Part shown: positions 17,599 through 26,528 of the stretch, in pieces
Position numbering within the stretch: position 1 is the first letter of the stretch
Layout of the letters: each line of letters starts with the position of its first letter
DNA from: Nocardia speluncae NBRC 108251
GTDB taxonomy: Bacteria; Actinomycetota; Actinomycetes; Mycobacteriales; Mycobacteriaceae
Direction of reading: 5' to 3'
Length of the DNA: 64,000 bases
Assembly (NCBI RefSeq): GCF_001613245.1
Contig: NZ_BDBZ01000002.1
Location: forward strand, 682,001-746,000
Made by a program: the position numbers and the translations under genes
Notes under the pieces: model-generated
What the model saw: only the letters and a program-made list of their open reading frames with translations
Databases searched by the model: none
Told to the model about the DNA's origin: nothing

Positions 17599-17898
17599 TC
17601 ACGTTCCGATGACGGCGTTCATGATGGTGCCCGCGCTGGTGGCCACTACGCCGCCGATCATCGCGCCCGCCACCATCTTCGGCGACTCCAGACCGCCGCC
17701 GGTCCACTTCTCCCACGCGAACTTACCGCCCGCGTAGACGATGCCGCAGATACCGGACAGCAGCACGAACCAGGTGAGATAACGGACCAGCTGCAAGATC
17801 TTGTCGGAGCCGGGCGGCGCCTCCGGAGTCGGATTACCTATCTGCGCCAGTACGGCCGTGTCGTAGACCTGGTGAACCGCGAGAAGTACGGTGCTCAT
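17599..17898 (-). CDS. Pilin-like small membrane protein 1
   Basis: A 99-residue protein with two hydrophobic helices, 'YLTWFVLLSGICGIVYAGG' (about 45-65) and 'MVAGAMIGGVVATSAGTIM' (about 77-97), separated by 'EKWTGGGLES'. It resembles VirB2/TrbC-type pilins in size and topology. ATG 17898 follows GAAAGG; a start at 17931 would add twelve unlikely residues. A paralogue lies directly downstream. Both proteins sit between the ParA-like genes and the VirB8-like genes. Confidence 0.75.
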   Translation of the reverse strand: MSTVLLAVHQVYDTAVLAQIGNPTPEAPPGSDKILQLVRYLTWFVLLSGICGIVYAGGKFAWEKWTGGGLESPKMVAGAMIGGVVATSAGTIMNAVIGT

Positions 17899-17991
17899 CG
17901 GGTGCCTTTCTCGATAACTGAGGTGCAACATTGGGTCCGCGCGAGCGCGGGGAGCACGGAACAGGAACTGTGCTCGACGGGCATCACGGCA

Positions 17992-18657
17992 TCACTCCTC
18001 CACGAATCTCGATCGGCCCCGCGCGGGGGCGGCCTCCGATTCTTCCAGGGCGGCACGGGCGGCCGCGACGATCTCCGAGCCGAGTTCCCGGATATCCAGG
18101 GGAACTTCGTCGAGCGGGTCGATCCGGCGGCGGCGCTGCGCGGCGACCGCCGCCCCAGGCGTCCACACCGGCAGCTTCTCCGGCTCCACCAGCGTCCATT
18201 CCTCGTACCACGGCACCTGCCAGACCTGTCCGGCGATAGAGGCCACCACATCGCGATATCGGCGGATCTCCGGCGCCATCCGGCCCGGCCGGGCCGCCAC
18301 CGTGATCAGCCCGAGCACTTCACTTGGCCCGGCCAGCCCGGCATGATGCTGGCGCAGCAGATCATGGGCATGGGTCAGCCCTGCGATGGTCTCCCGGGCG
18401 ACCAGCACCACGAACGGCGATTCCCGGTCGAGAACACCCGGCCAGCGTCGCCCGCAATCCGCGGCAGGCGCCAGGATATGCGCGAGGGTGCTGGCACCGG
18501 CGCCGCCGTGCACCCCCAGGAGCCAGACCAGCGGCGCGCGCCCGGCACCCGGCACGGGCCTGTCCCAGAGGGCGGCGCGGCGCGATTCCGGCGGGGGCAC
18601 CACTCCGGCGGCGGCGGTACGGTCGGGTCGGCGAGGAAGATTCATAGCGGCCGTCAT
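17992..18657 (-). CDS. DUF6668-like P-loop-type protein
   Basis: A 221-residue protein. A Walker-A-like stretch 'LLGVHGGAGASTLAH' (about 46-60) recalls the deviant P-loop of MinD/ParA but lacks the usual Lys before Ser/Thr, so nucleotide binding is uncertain. Later 'SPFVVLVARETIAGLTHAHDLL' and 'GLITVAARPGRM' fit a Rossmann-like fold. The C-terminal half is charged. ATG overlaps the stop of the ParA-like gene (18654-18657). The pairing suggests a two-protein positioning module. The DUF6668 label is from memory of such neighbours and is moderately certain. Confidence 0.7.
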   Translation of the reverse strand: MTAAMNLPRRPDRTAAAGVVPPPESRRAALWDRPVPGAGRAPLVWLLGVHGGAGASTLAHILAPAADCGRRWPGVLDRESPFVVLVARETIAGLTHAHDLLRQHHAGLAGPSEVLGLITVAARPGRMAPEIRRYRDVVASIAGQVWQVPWYEEWTLVEPEKLPVWTPGAAVAAQRRRRIDPLDEVPLDIRELGSEIVAAARAALEESEAAPARGRSRFVEE

Positions 18658-19520
18658 GATGCCACCCCCGCGAGTAACCGCTCGTAGGTCTGCCGGGTCT
18701 CATCGGCCAGAGCGATATGCCGGACCAGCTCGCCGCGGGCGAGATGCGGATCGTAGGGCACCTCGACGATATCGCGGACCCAGCCGGACAGATGCTCACG
18801 CAGATGGTCGGCGACCCGCGAATCGACTCCCGGATGCTGATGCGACACCACGATCGTGGTGTCGCCGACGATGCCACCGCCCATCGGCTCGGACTGGTCG
18901 CCGTATTCGTCATCCAGCCATTCGAGGGTAACCCGCAGCCGATTCGCCGCGTCGACGCGCGCCGGAATAGCCAGCACCAGCGCGATATCCGCGTCGTCCA
19001 GCAAGGGACGCAACTGTCGGCCGGCGATCGGGCTGCCACCGTCGAAGATCCCGGTGTACCCGGCATGGTCGACCGCCCGCGCCACGGTGAGATAGCTGGC
19101 CCGGCGGCGCAGCGGCGCCGCATCGCGCCACAGCAGACCTATTCCCGAGGTAGCGCGCGACATGCAGTCCTTCAGCGGCGCCGGTTCGTCGTCCCCGCGG
19201 CCGTACAACCACTGCTGCAGGCTGATCGGATGCAGATGCTCGTCGGCGCCGCGCAAGGCCAGATCGCCGCCCGCCGGGGTAGCGTCCACGGCCACGGTGG
19301 CAGTTCCCGAAAGCCCCAGTTCGCCTGCGAGCGCCAGCGCGGTGGTGGTCGTTCCGGCACCACCGCAGCCACCGACCACCAGGATCGGCCGGGCCGCGCC
19401 CGGGGTGCGGCCACCGCTACCGCGCAGCCGGACCACCGACGCCTTCCGGTTCCCGCCTGTCTCGTCCGCCGTCTCGGAATCCGGTGCGGTATCGAGCCAG
19501 CGGCTCCAATCCTCTCCCAT
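18654..19520 (-). CDS. ParA/MinD-like ATPase of the secretion locus
   Basis: A 288-residue ATPase-like protein. The P-loop 'VVGGCGGAGTTTTALALAG' sits near residue 48, 'VAVDATPAGGDLALRG' (motif A') follows, and 'DIALVLAIPARVDAANRLR' resembles the switch II strand. Canonical ParA has KGGxGKT, whereas here GGAGTT replaces GKT, so the lysine that contacts phosphate is missing. It is therefore a ParA-like but atypical P-loop protein. Such proteins place pili or secretion systems at a cell pole (CpaE, TadZ); this role is inference. ATG 19520 is the first good start; the frame is open to 19622. Confidence 0.75.
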   Translation of the reverse strand: MGEDWSRWLDTAPDSETADETGGNRKASVVRLRGSGGRTPGAARPILVVGGCGGAGTTTTALALAGELGLSGTATVAVDATPAGGDLALRGADEHLHPISLQQWLYGRGDDEPAPLKDCMSRATSGIGLLWRDAAPLRRRASYLTVARAVDHAGYTGIFDGGSPIAGRQLRPLLDDADIALVLAIPARVDAANRLRVTLEWLDDEYGDQSEPMGGGIVGDTTIVVSHQHPGVDSRVADHLREHLSGWVRDIVEVPYDPHLARGELVRHIALADETRQTYERLLAGVAS

Positions 19521-19533
19521 CCTGCACTCTCCT

Positions 19534-20445
19534 CTATCCGGCCGTAATACCCGTGATGAGGGTGCGGCCGTCGATCGCCGCGGTGGTGACCGTCTGCCTG
19601 CTGTAGGTGGCCGGTTCACCACCGGGCCGGTATTCGGTGACCTCGACGGAGTATCGCCCGTCGGCTACGGCCACGATGCGTACGCAGTGCCGGGTTCCGG
19701 GTTCGACGCTGTCGATACCGGCCTGGATGATCTCTCCGGAGGACACCGCGGCGTCGGGTGCCACCACCGCGCGGGCAGCGCCGCCGGAACGCTCGACATA
19801 GAAGGCATATTGGAAGCGCAGAATCGCGGCGGGCCCGGAAGTTGTTCCGCCCGGACCGGCGCCGCGGAACACCGGGCCGTCCTGTTCGTCCGGGCATTGC
19901 ATGCCGGCTTCGGTCCCCGCACTGCCCGAGGTGAAACGCAATCCGGCACCGTCGTCGGGTCCGGCGGCCCGGGGCGCGCTCGGAGCCAGCAGGTACACCA
20001 CTACGGCCGTAGCGATGGCGAGGACGACGACGGCGGCGACCAGCACACCGAACGTCCGGCGCCGACGGGCCCCGGCATCGCCGGACATCTCACGCAGCCG
20101 GCCGGGATTACGGCCGATACGGGCGGGTTCGGCGAGTTCGGCGTCGGGCCGGGCCAGACGTAAGAGATCGCCGTCACGCTCACCGGCCGGCTCGTCCACC
20201 CAGTCGGACCAGCCGCCGGTGAATTCGGTGCGCCGGCCGGAGAGTTCGGCGGGCGCCCGGTCCGGCGCGGCAGATGCGCTGCCGGCCTCGGCGATGTAGT
20301 CGGGATACCTGGCGGGGCCGTCGTCGGCAGCGGCCGCGGCGACCTCCGGTTCGGGCCGCCCGGCCGGACGGTCCGCAGTACCACTGTCCCCCTCGGGTTC
20401 GAGCAGGCCGTACCATCGATCGAGTTTTTTGTAGGACTTCAACAT
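19534..20445 (-). CDS. Bitopic membrane protein of the secretion locus
   Basis: A 303-residue protein I cannot name. It has a cytoplasmic N-terminal region (1-125), acidic and Ala/Pro-rich, starting 'MLKSYKKLDRWYGLLEPEG'. One transmembrane helix (about 130-153) follows, then an extracytoplasmic domain with two Cys ('MQCPDEQDG' and 'TRHCVRIVA') that could form a disulfide. The gene is second in the operon, 57 bases after the cutinase gene. The topology suggests a link between cytoplasmic ATPases and the outside assembly. Confidence 0.7.
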   Translation of the reverse strand: MLKSYKKLDRWYGLLEPEGDSGTADRPAGRPEPEVAAAAADDGPARYPDYIAEAGSASAAPDRAPAELSGRRTEFTGGWSDWVDEPAGERDGDLLRLARPDAELAEPARIGRNPGRLREMSGDAGARRRRTFGVLVAAVVVLAIATAVVVYLLAPSAPRAAGPDDGAGLRFTSGSAGTEAGMQCPDEQDGPVFRGAGPGGTTSGPAAILRFQYAFYVERSGGAARAVVAPDAAVSSGEIIQAGIDSVEPGTRHCVRIVAVADGRYSVEVTEYRPGGEPATYSRQTVTTAAIDGRTLITGITAG

Positions 20446-20502
20446 TCCCCCATTCCCGTGGCGCCGGGCACGTGATATCGCATCATCGATCCCTCTCGGC
20501 GA

Positions 20503-22185
20503 TCAGTTCACGGAGAACGAGTCGTTTTCGGTTGTCGGGGGTGTATCGGACCGGTCTGCCGACGGTCGATCCGGGGATGCGCCGCCGGCTCCTGTCCCGA
20601 ATGGGAATTGTCCCGTACCGGAGGGGGCGGGCGCAGGCGACGCGCCGGGCCCGCTTCCTGAGAATCCGGCCGACGGTGGCAACCCTGCTCCGGGGGCGCT
20701 ACCCAGCGGCGCCGGTTCGTCGGCAACCGGTTCGTTGCCGCTACCGTAGGCACTCGCGAGATCCCGCGCGGCAGCGGCGAACCAGTCGGCAATGAACTTC
20801 GTGGGCGCTTCGCCGGTAGCCGAAATCGACGCGTTGCCATAGGCCTGATGCCGCTGGATGGTATCCCAGTAGCGCACCCACGTCGTGGTGTCGAGCAGGG
20901 CGTGGTTGTCCTGGATATTGTCGACGACGGCGGTGAAAGCCTGGCTCACCAGCCGGATACCGGTGGTAGGCGGTATGAGTTGCGGAATCGCGCCCAGCAA
21001 CTTGGTTCCCAGCAGCAGCAGCGCCGCCGGCGGGTTGGCCAGTCCGGCCGTGGCCAGTTCGGCGATCGCCACGGGGTTCAGGACCGTCCGTACTACGGTG
21101 ACCACCGCGTTCAACCCGATCATGCCGACCTTCAGCAACGCCCGCATCGCGCCCGGAATATCCAGCGGGGTCCGCGGATCGGCGGCATCGGCCAGCCGTT
21201 CGGAGATCGACTTCTTCGGCGAGATGTTCAGATTCGCCAGCGAGGTACCCGAAACGTCCTCGTTGACCACCTTGGTCGCGGTTTTGATCGAAGTGAAGGC
21301 GAGCGCCTGGGCAACCGAGGTGAGGGAGGCGATGGGGTCGCCGCCACTGAGCTTGGCCTGCCCGACGATACTGGCCACCGCCTTCAGAATCGGTGCGCCC
21401 TCGGGTGCGTCGCAGGCGAGATCGCCCGCGGCGCAGAAGCTGGCCACCCGTCCGGTGAGGCTGCCGAAATCCTCGGCAGCGTCCCGGTTCGGGGCGATCC
21501 CGCCACCGGTGGCGGGTGCCTGCGGTAACGCCGCGATCCCGGCGATTTCCGCGCCTTCGGTGCCGGGCGCCGGATCCGGGTTCGCCTTGCCCGGCGCTCC
21601 GGGAAACAGAGCGGCGCCGGGGGTTCTGGTGGGGTCGCCGATCAAGGCCACAGCCGCGATCTTGTCGTCGGGCAACGGGCCCTGCCCCTGCCCGATCTCC
21701 TGGGCGAATACCGAAGCGACATGGGCGCCCTGGGAGTAGCCGACAATCGCGAACCGAGTATCGGGGCAGCGCTGCGCCACCGATGCCGCCATGGTGCGCA
21801 ACCGGATCAGGCCGCCACTCACCGAATCCGAGTACGGGGTGACGCTACCGCCGTCTATGCCACCGAAACTGGATTCGTAGGGCACATAGGCGCGCTGGAC
21901 CAGCTTTTCCTCTGGCGCCGCGGCCATGAGCGGCCGGAACACCGTGGACAGCATGCCGGTATCGGTGGTGGGCGCGGCATCCGGCGATGATTCGCCGGTG
22001 CCCTGGATACCCAAGGCATACATCGCCGGACAGGTACTGACCGGCAATTCGGCCGGCGAACCCGACGGACCCGAAAGGTCCGGGGGCTGGGCGTGCGCCG
22101 GAGCGGTAAGGGTCCCTGCCGTCGCGGTCGCCACAGCGACGGTGAGTGCGATCAGCATCCCCGAGAAACTTCTGCTTACAGCCAT
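20503..22185 (-). CDS. Secreted cutinase-like serine esterase
   Basis: A 560-residue secreted protein with signal peptide (about 1-32, 'PAHA' end). The cutinase domain opens with 'CPAMYALGIQGTGES' and has the nucleophile Ser151 in 'IVGYSQGAHVAS'. Paired Cys are at 'STCPAMY' and 'AQRCPDT', and the candidate Asp segment is 'FCAAGDLACDAPEG'. About 270 extra residues follow, including hydrophobic stretches and a Pro/Gly/Ser-rich end. Known cutinase-like proteins of mycolata cleave esters or lipids at the cell surface. It heads the secretion operon, so it is either a candidate cargo or a lipid-layer remodelling tool for it (inference). ATG 22185 is preferred over TTG 22197. Confidence 0.85.
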   Translation of the reverse strand: MAVSRSFSGMLIALTVAVATATAGTLTAPAHAQPPDLSGPSGSPAELPVSTCPAMYALGIQGTGESSPDAAPTTDTGMLSTVFRPLMAAAPEEKLVQRAYVPYESSFGGIDGGSVTPYSDSVSGGLIRLRTMAASVAQRCPDTRFAIVGYSQGAHVASVFAQEIGQGQGPLPDDKIAAVALIGDPTRTPGAALFPGAPGKANPDPAPGTEGAEIAGIAALPQAPATGGGIAPNRDAAEDFGSLTGRVASFCAAGDLACDAPEGAPILKAVASIVGQAKLSGGDPIASLTSVAQALAFTSIKTATKVVNEDVSGTSLANLNISPKKSISERLADAADPRTPLDIPGAMRALLKVGMIGLNAVVTVVRTVLNPVAIAELATAGLANPPAALLLLGTKLLGAIPQLIPPTTGIRLVSQAFTAVVDNIQDNHALLDTTTWVRYWDTIQRHQAYGNASISATGEAPTKFIADWFAAAARDLASAYGSGNEPVADEPAPLGSAPGAGLPPSAGFSGSGPGASPAPAPSGTGQFPFGTGAGGASPDRPSADRSDTPPTTENDSFSVN

Positions 22186-22203
22186 AGCGACCCGCAATCA
22201 CTC

Positions 22204-22246
22204 TTACCGCAGTTACCGAGCGCGACGAAACGCAGTAAACGGTAAC
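22204..22246 (-). promoter_or_regulatory. TTACCG box cluster in front of the secretion operon
   Basis: An inverted repeat GTTACCG (22212-22218) / CGGTAAC (22240-22246) with a 21-base spacer, plus a further TTACCG at 22204-22209. The group lies 19-61 bases upstream of the cutinase start, where a repressor or activator of the operon would bind. The regulator is unknown. The rest of the 200-base gap up to relA shows no gene. Confidence 0.4.
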
Positions 22247-22384
22247 AGATTCCGGCTATGACCGCTGAGGCGGCGAAGAGTTTACGCGACCCGCCAAGAT
22301 CATCCGGAAGCGCCGCGGCGCGTTGCGTCCGGAATGTTACAAAATTCCTGCGAGCACGCCGTGGCTGCCAAGGCCCCGAAACAC

Positions 22385-24775
22385 TCAGGCCGCGGAGGTC
22401 ACCCGGTAGACGTCGTAGACGCCCTCGACGTTACGGACAACATTGAGCAAATGGCCCAGATGTTTCGGATCACCCATCTCGAAGGTGAACTTGCTGATCG
22501 CCACGCGGTCGCCGTGCGTGGTCACCGCCGCGGACAGGATGTTGACCTTCTCATCTGCCAGCACCTTGGTGACATCCGAGAGCAACCGGGTACGGTCCAA
22601 TGCCTCGATCTGAATGGCCACCAGGAAAATCGAATGCGGCGACGGCGCCCACTCCACGTCGATGATGCGTTCCGATTGCTCCTGGAGCGAAGCGGCGTTG
22701 GTGCAATCCACCCGGTGCACACTCACCGAACCCCCGCGGGTCACGAACCCCAGGATCTCGTCACCGGGGACGGGAGTACAGCATTTCGCCAGCTTGGCCA
22801 CGGTCCCCTCGGCACCGGGGATCAGCACACCGGCATCGCCACTGAGCCGCTGCCGCGGCGGGGTGGTAGACGGAGTGGAGCGTTCGGCGAGTTCGTTCTC
22901 CACATCGCCGATTCCGCCGAGCTGCGCCATGAGCCGCTGCACCACGTGATGCGCAGAGACCTGACGTTCGCCCACCGCGGTGTAGAGCATGGAGATATCG
23001 CTGTAGTGCAGTTCGTGCGCCACAGCGGTCATCGCGTCGACATTCATCAGCCGCTGCAACGGCAGGCCGACCCGCTTGACCTCTTTGTTGATCTGCTCCT
23101 TACCGTTTTCCAGCGCCTCCTCCCGGCGCTCCTTGGCAAACCACTGGCGAATTTTGGCCTTGGCGCGCGGCGAGACCACGAACCCCTGCCAGTCGCGGCT
23201 GGGCCCGGCGTTGGGCGCCTTGGAGGTGAAGACCTCCACGACCTCACCGTTCTCCAGTTGCCGTTCCAGCGCGACCAACCGGCCGTTCACCCGGGCACCG
23301 ATACATTTGTGCCCGACCTCGGTGTGCACCGCGTAGGCGAAATCCACCGGTGTGGACTTCTGCGGCAGCGTGATCACATCACCTTTCGGGGTGAAGACGA
23401 AGATCTCCGGGGCCTTGAGGTCGAACCGCAACGACTCCAGGAACTCGGCCGGGTCCGCGGCCTCCCGCTGCCAGTCGAGCAGCTGCCGCATCCAGGCCAT
23501 ATCGTCGACCTCGGCGGCGTCACCGGAGTGGCGACCCTTGGTTTCCTTGTAACGCCAGTGCGCGGCGATCCCGAATTCGGCGGTGCGGTGCATATCGTGG
23601 GTGCGGATCTGCACCTCGAGCGGTTTACCGTCCGGGCCCACCACGGTGGTGTGCAGCGACTGGTACACCCCGTATCGAGGCTGGGCGATGTAGTCCTTGA
23701 ACCGACCGGCCATGGGCTGCCACAGCGAATGCACCACACCGACGGCGGCGTAGCAGTCGCGGACCTCGTCGCACAGAATGCGGATACCCACCAGATCGTG
23801 GATATCGTCGAAATCCTTCCCCTTGACGATCATCTTCTGATAAATCGACCAATAGTGCTTGGGCCGACCCTCGACCGTCGCCGGTATACGGGACGCGGCG
23901 AGGGTGTTGACGATTTCGGCGCGCACCTTCGCCAGGTAGGTGTCACGTGACGGCGCCCGGTCGGCGACCAACCGGACGATCTCGTCGTACTTCTTGGGGT
24001 GCAAGATAGCGAACGCGAGGTCCTCGAGTTCCCATTTGACGGTCGCCATCCCCAGCCGGTGTGCCAGCGGGGCGATCACCTCGAGGGTCTCGCGAGCCTT
24101 CTTGGCCTGTTTCTCGGGCGGCAGGAACCGCATGGTCCGCATATTGTGCAGCCGATCGGCCACCTTGATCACGAGCACCCGCGGGTCGCGGGCCATGGCG
24201 ATGATCATCTTGCGGATGGTCTCGGCCTCCGCGGCCGCGCCCAGGTTGACCTTGTCGAGCTTGGTGACGCCGTCGACCAGGTGGGCGACCTCGGAGCCGA
24301 ATTCCGCGGTGAGCTGCTCCAGCGTGTATCCGGTGTCCTCGACGGTGTCGTGCAGCAGCGCGGCCACCAGGGTGGTGGTATCCATCCCCAGCTCGGCGAG
24401 GATATTCGCGACGGCCAGCGGATGGGTGATGTACGGGTCGCCGGACTTGCGGAACTGCGTGGCATGGCGCTCATCGGCGACATCGAAGGCGCGCTGCAAC
24501 TGGGTGAGATTCGCCTTCGGATACAGTTCCCGGTGCACCGTGGCCAGGGGTTCGAGCACCGGTTTCACCGCGGGAATACCGCGCTGACCGGTCATCCGCC
24601 GCGCCAGCCGGGCACGCACCCGCCGGGAGGCCGAGCTGGGGACGGCGCCGGACTGCCGGGCGGGCTCGGCTTGGGCACCGGAACGCGCGCCGACAGGGGA
24701 AGCGGCCGCCCCGGCACCGTTGGACTGCGATCCCGATGTCTGCTCGACATTCGCCTCGCCCAGATGCTGAGTCAT
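22385..24775 (-). CDS. relA: (p)ppGpp synthetase/hydrolase, RelA/SpoT family
   Basis: A 796-residue bifunctional stringent-response enzyme that makes and removes (p)ppGpp. The HD hydrolase domain has '[16 protein letters not shown]' and H142-D143 in '[13 protein letters not shown]', so hydrolase residues are intact. The synthetase domain includes '[13 protein letters not shown]', '[10 protein letters not shown]' and '[14 protein letters not shown]'. TGS ('[19 protein letters not shown]') and a C-terminal ACT domain follow. ATG 24775 has GAGGTGG upstream; twelve residues of open frame beyond it are not used. It is upstream of the secretion operon but has a 200-base gap to it. Confidence 0.97.
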   Translation of the reverse strand: MTQHLGEANVEQTSGSQSNGAGAAASPVGARSGAQAEPARQSGAVPSSASRRVRARLARRMTGQRGIPAVKPVLEPLATVHRELYPKANLTQLQRAFDVADERHATQFRKSGDPYITHPLAVANILAELGMDTTTLVAALLHDTVEDTGYTLEQLTAEFGSEVAHLVDGVTKLDKVNLGAAAEAETIRKMIIAMARDPRVLVIKVADRLHNMRTMRFLPPEKQAKKARETLEVIAPLAHRLGMATVKWELEDLAFAILHPKKYDEIVRLVADRAPSRDTYLAKVRAEIVNTLAASRIPATVEGRPKHYWSIYQKMIVKGKDFDDIHDLVGIRILCDEVRDCYAAVGVVHSLWQPMAGRFKDYIAQPRYGVYQSLHTTVVGPDGKPLEVQIRTHDMHRTAEFGIAAHWRYKETKGRHSGDAAEVDDMAWMRQLLDWQREAADPAEFLESLRFDLKAPEIFVFTPKGDVITLPQKSTPVDFAYAVHTEVGHKCIGARVNGRLVALERQLENGEVVEVFTSKAPNAGPSRDWQGFVVSPRAKAKIRQWFAKERREEALENGKEQINKEVKRVGLPLQRLMNVDAMTAVAHELHYSDISMLYTAVGERQVSAHHVVQRLMAQLGGIGDVENELAERSTPSTTPPRQRLSGDAGVLIPGAEGTVAKLAKCCTPVPGDEILGFVTRGGSVSVHRVDCTNAASLQEQSERIIDVEWAPSPHSIFLVAIQIEALDRTRLLSDVTKVLADEKVNILSAAVTTHGDRVAISKFTFEMGDPKHLGHLLNVVRNVEGVYDVYRVTSAA

Positions 24776-24953
24776 GCCACCACCTCTCCGTGCCGCGGCG
24801 TAGCACCGCAACGCTTCAGACCACCAACTTTAGACCCCGCAGCAGTACGGGAAACCCCAGAGCAACACCATCGACACCTATCGATACGCCGACCCACCCG
24901 ATAGAACACCGTATTCGACCTCGTCCTTCCCACGACTCCTGGGGGCGGGTTCA

Positions 24954-26528
24954 TCACCCGAGCCCGTCCGGGGTCAGTTCGACCCACCTGGTGATACCGA
25001 TATCGGCCAGGAACCGCCGATCGTGACTCACCACGAACAGCGCACCCTGGAAGGCGGCCAGGGCCTGAGTGAGATGCCGCAGGCTCACCAAGTCCAGGTT
25101 ATTGGTCGGCTCGTCGAGAATCAGCAGTTTGGGCACCGGATCGGCGAGCAACAGCATCGCCAGCGCGGCTCGTAACCGCTCACCACCGGAAAGCGCGGCG
25201 GCGGGTGCGTCGGCGGCAGCACCGCGGAACAGGAAGCGGGCGAGCTGGGCGCGGATCCGCTCCGGTTCGGCGTGCTGGGCGCCGGCGGCGACATTGTCGA
25301 AGACACTGCGGCGTTCGTCGAAGAGATCGAGCCGCTGCGGCAGCATCCGCCAGGGCACCCGCGGCGGCTCGGCGATGAGCCGCCGCAGCAGGGTGGTTTT
25401 TCCGGCCCCGTTGCGGCCGGTGATCGCCACCCGCTCCGGACCGTCGACCGCTAGCGAGACCACCGGGCCGTTCGCCAGCCGCACCGCCTCCAGTGCGACC
25501 ACCTGCTGCCCCGGATACAACCGCGTATCGGGTAGTTCGACCCGGATCTCGCGATCGTCGCGTAAAGATTCCTCGGCGTGTTCGAGCCGGGCCTGCGCCT
25601 CGTGAACCTTCTCGATATGACCATTGCGCAGCTTGCCCGCCGATACCTCGGCCTGCCGTTTACGCTGGCCCATCACGATCTTCGGTTCACGTTTGTTCTC
25701 ATACATCTTCTGCCCGTACCGCTGCCGCCGGTCGAGCTTGATCCGAGCCTCCACCAGCTCCCGCGTCTGTTTGCGCATATCGCTGCGCGCGTCGCGGATC
25801 GCCGCCCGCGCGGCCTGCTGCTCCTGTTCGACGATCTGCTCGTAGTCGCTGTAGTTACCGCCGAACAATCGCAACCGGCCGCCGTGAAGTTCTGCGATGG
25901 TGCCCATACAGTCCAGCAGCTCCCGGTCGTGGCCGACCACCAGCACGGTCCCGGTGAACTGGTCGACCACGTCGTAAAGCCGGGCGCGACCCGCCGAATC
26001 GAGGTTGTTGGTGGGTTCGTCGAGCAGCAGGACCTGCGGTTCGCGGAGTAGTTCGGCTACCAGACCCAGCAGGACGGTTTCCCCGCCGGAGAGGGTTTCC
26101 AGCCGGCGATCCAGCTGCGCGACCGACCCTGCCAGGTAATCCAGTCCGAGCCGCCCGAACAACGCCACCGCACGTTCCTCGATATCCCACCGGGTGCCGA
26201 CGAGATCGAAATCGGGCTCGTCGCCGACACCGGATTCGATACGATGCAGAGCTTCTCGCGCATCGGCGATACCGAGCACGGTGTCGACCCGCTGTCCCAC
26301 GGCCAGACCGAGGTCTTGGCGCAGATACCCGAGCCCACCGGATACGGTGCTCGAACCACGCGCCGGGCGCAGTTCGCCGGCCAGTAAACGCAAGAGAGTT
26401 GACTTCCCCGCCCCGTTGGCACCGACAAGACCGATATGGCCCGGCCCGAGCACCGCGTCGAGCCCGTCGAACACCGGAGTTCCATCCGGCCACGAAAAAC
26501 AGAGATCAGAAAGAGAAATATCGGCCAC
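24954..26528 (-). CDS. ABC-F family ATPase (ribosome-associated)
   Basis: A 524-residue protein with two ABC cassettes and no membrane helices, the ABC-F layout. Cassette 1 has 'GANGAGKST', 'LSGGE' and 'LLLDEPTNNLD'. The linker (about 230-330) is rich in Arg/Lys/Glu. Cassette 2 has 'GRNGAGKTT', 'LSGGERLRA' and 'LLILDEPTNNLD'. ABC-F proteins act at the ribosomal E-site as translation factors or antibiotic-resistance factors. Resistance type is possible but cannot be set from sequence. GTG 26528 is the start. It is not part of the M. tuberculosis relA-apt order, so it is an extra gene here. Confidence 0.9.
   Translation of the reverse strand: MADISLSDLCFSWPDGTPVFDGLDAVLGPGHIGLVGANGAGKSTLLRLLAGELRPARGSSTVSGGLGYLRQDLGLAVGQRVDTVLGIADAREALHRIESGVGDEPDFDLVGTRWDIEERAVALFGRLGLDYLAGSVAQLDRRLETLSGGETVLLGLVAELLREPQVLLLDEPTNNLDSAGRARLYDVVDQFTGTVLVVGHDRELLDCMGTIAELHGGRLRLFGGNYSDYEQIVEQEQQAARAAIRDARSDMRKQTRELVEARIKLDRRQRYGQKMYENKREPKIVMGQRKRQAEVSAGKLRNGHIEKVHEAQARLEHAEESLRDDREIRVELPDTRLYPGQQVVALEAVRLANGPVVSLAVDGPERVAITGRNGAGKTTLLRRLIAEPPRVPWRMLPQRLDLFDERRSVFDNVAAGAQHAEPERIRAQLARFLFRGAAADAPAAALSGGERLRAALAMLLLADPVPKLLILDEPTNNLDLVSLRHLTQALAAFQGALFVVSHDRRFLADIGITRWVELTPDGLG

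Larger units (their letters stand above)
5796..22185 (-). other. Type IV secretion-like locus without relaxase
   Basis: Sixteen same-strand genes, mostly overlapping by 4 bases or separated by short gaps, form one transcription unit from the cutinase (22185) to the DUF4913 gene (5796). Recognised parts are a VirD4-type coupling ATPase, a VirB4-type ATPase, an SCO6880-family inner-membrane subunit, a VirB6-like protein, two VirB8-like paralogues, two pilin-like proteins, a peptidoglycan hydrolase and two P-loop proteins. No relaxase, integrase, att repeats or tRNA border are visible. The block separates ppiB from relA, which are adjacent in M. tuberculosis. Confidence 0.8.

Noticed and set aside
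5796..22185. Integrative and conjugative element
   Set aside because: No integrase, relaxase, excision gene, tRNA border or direct repeats are visible; I prefer a resident secretion locus but cannot exclude an old element.
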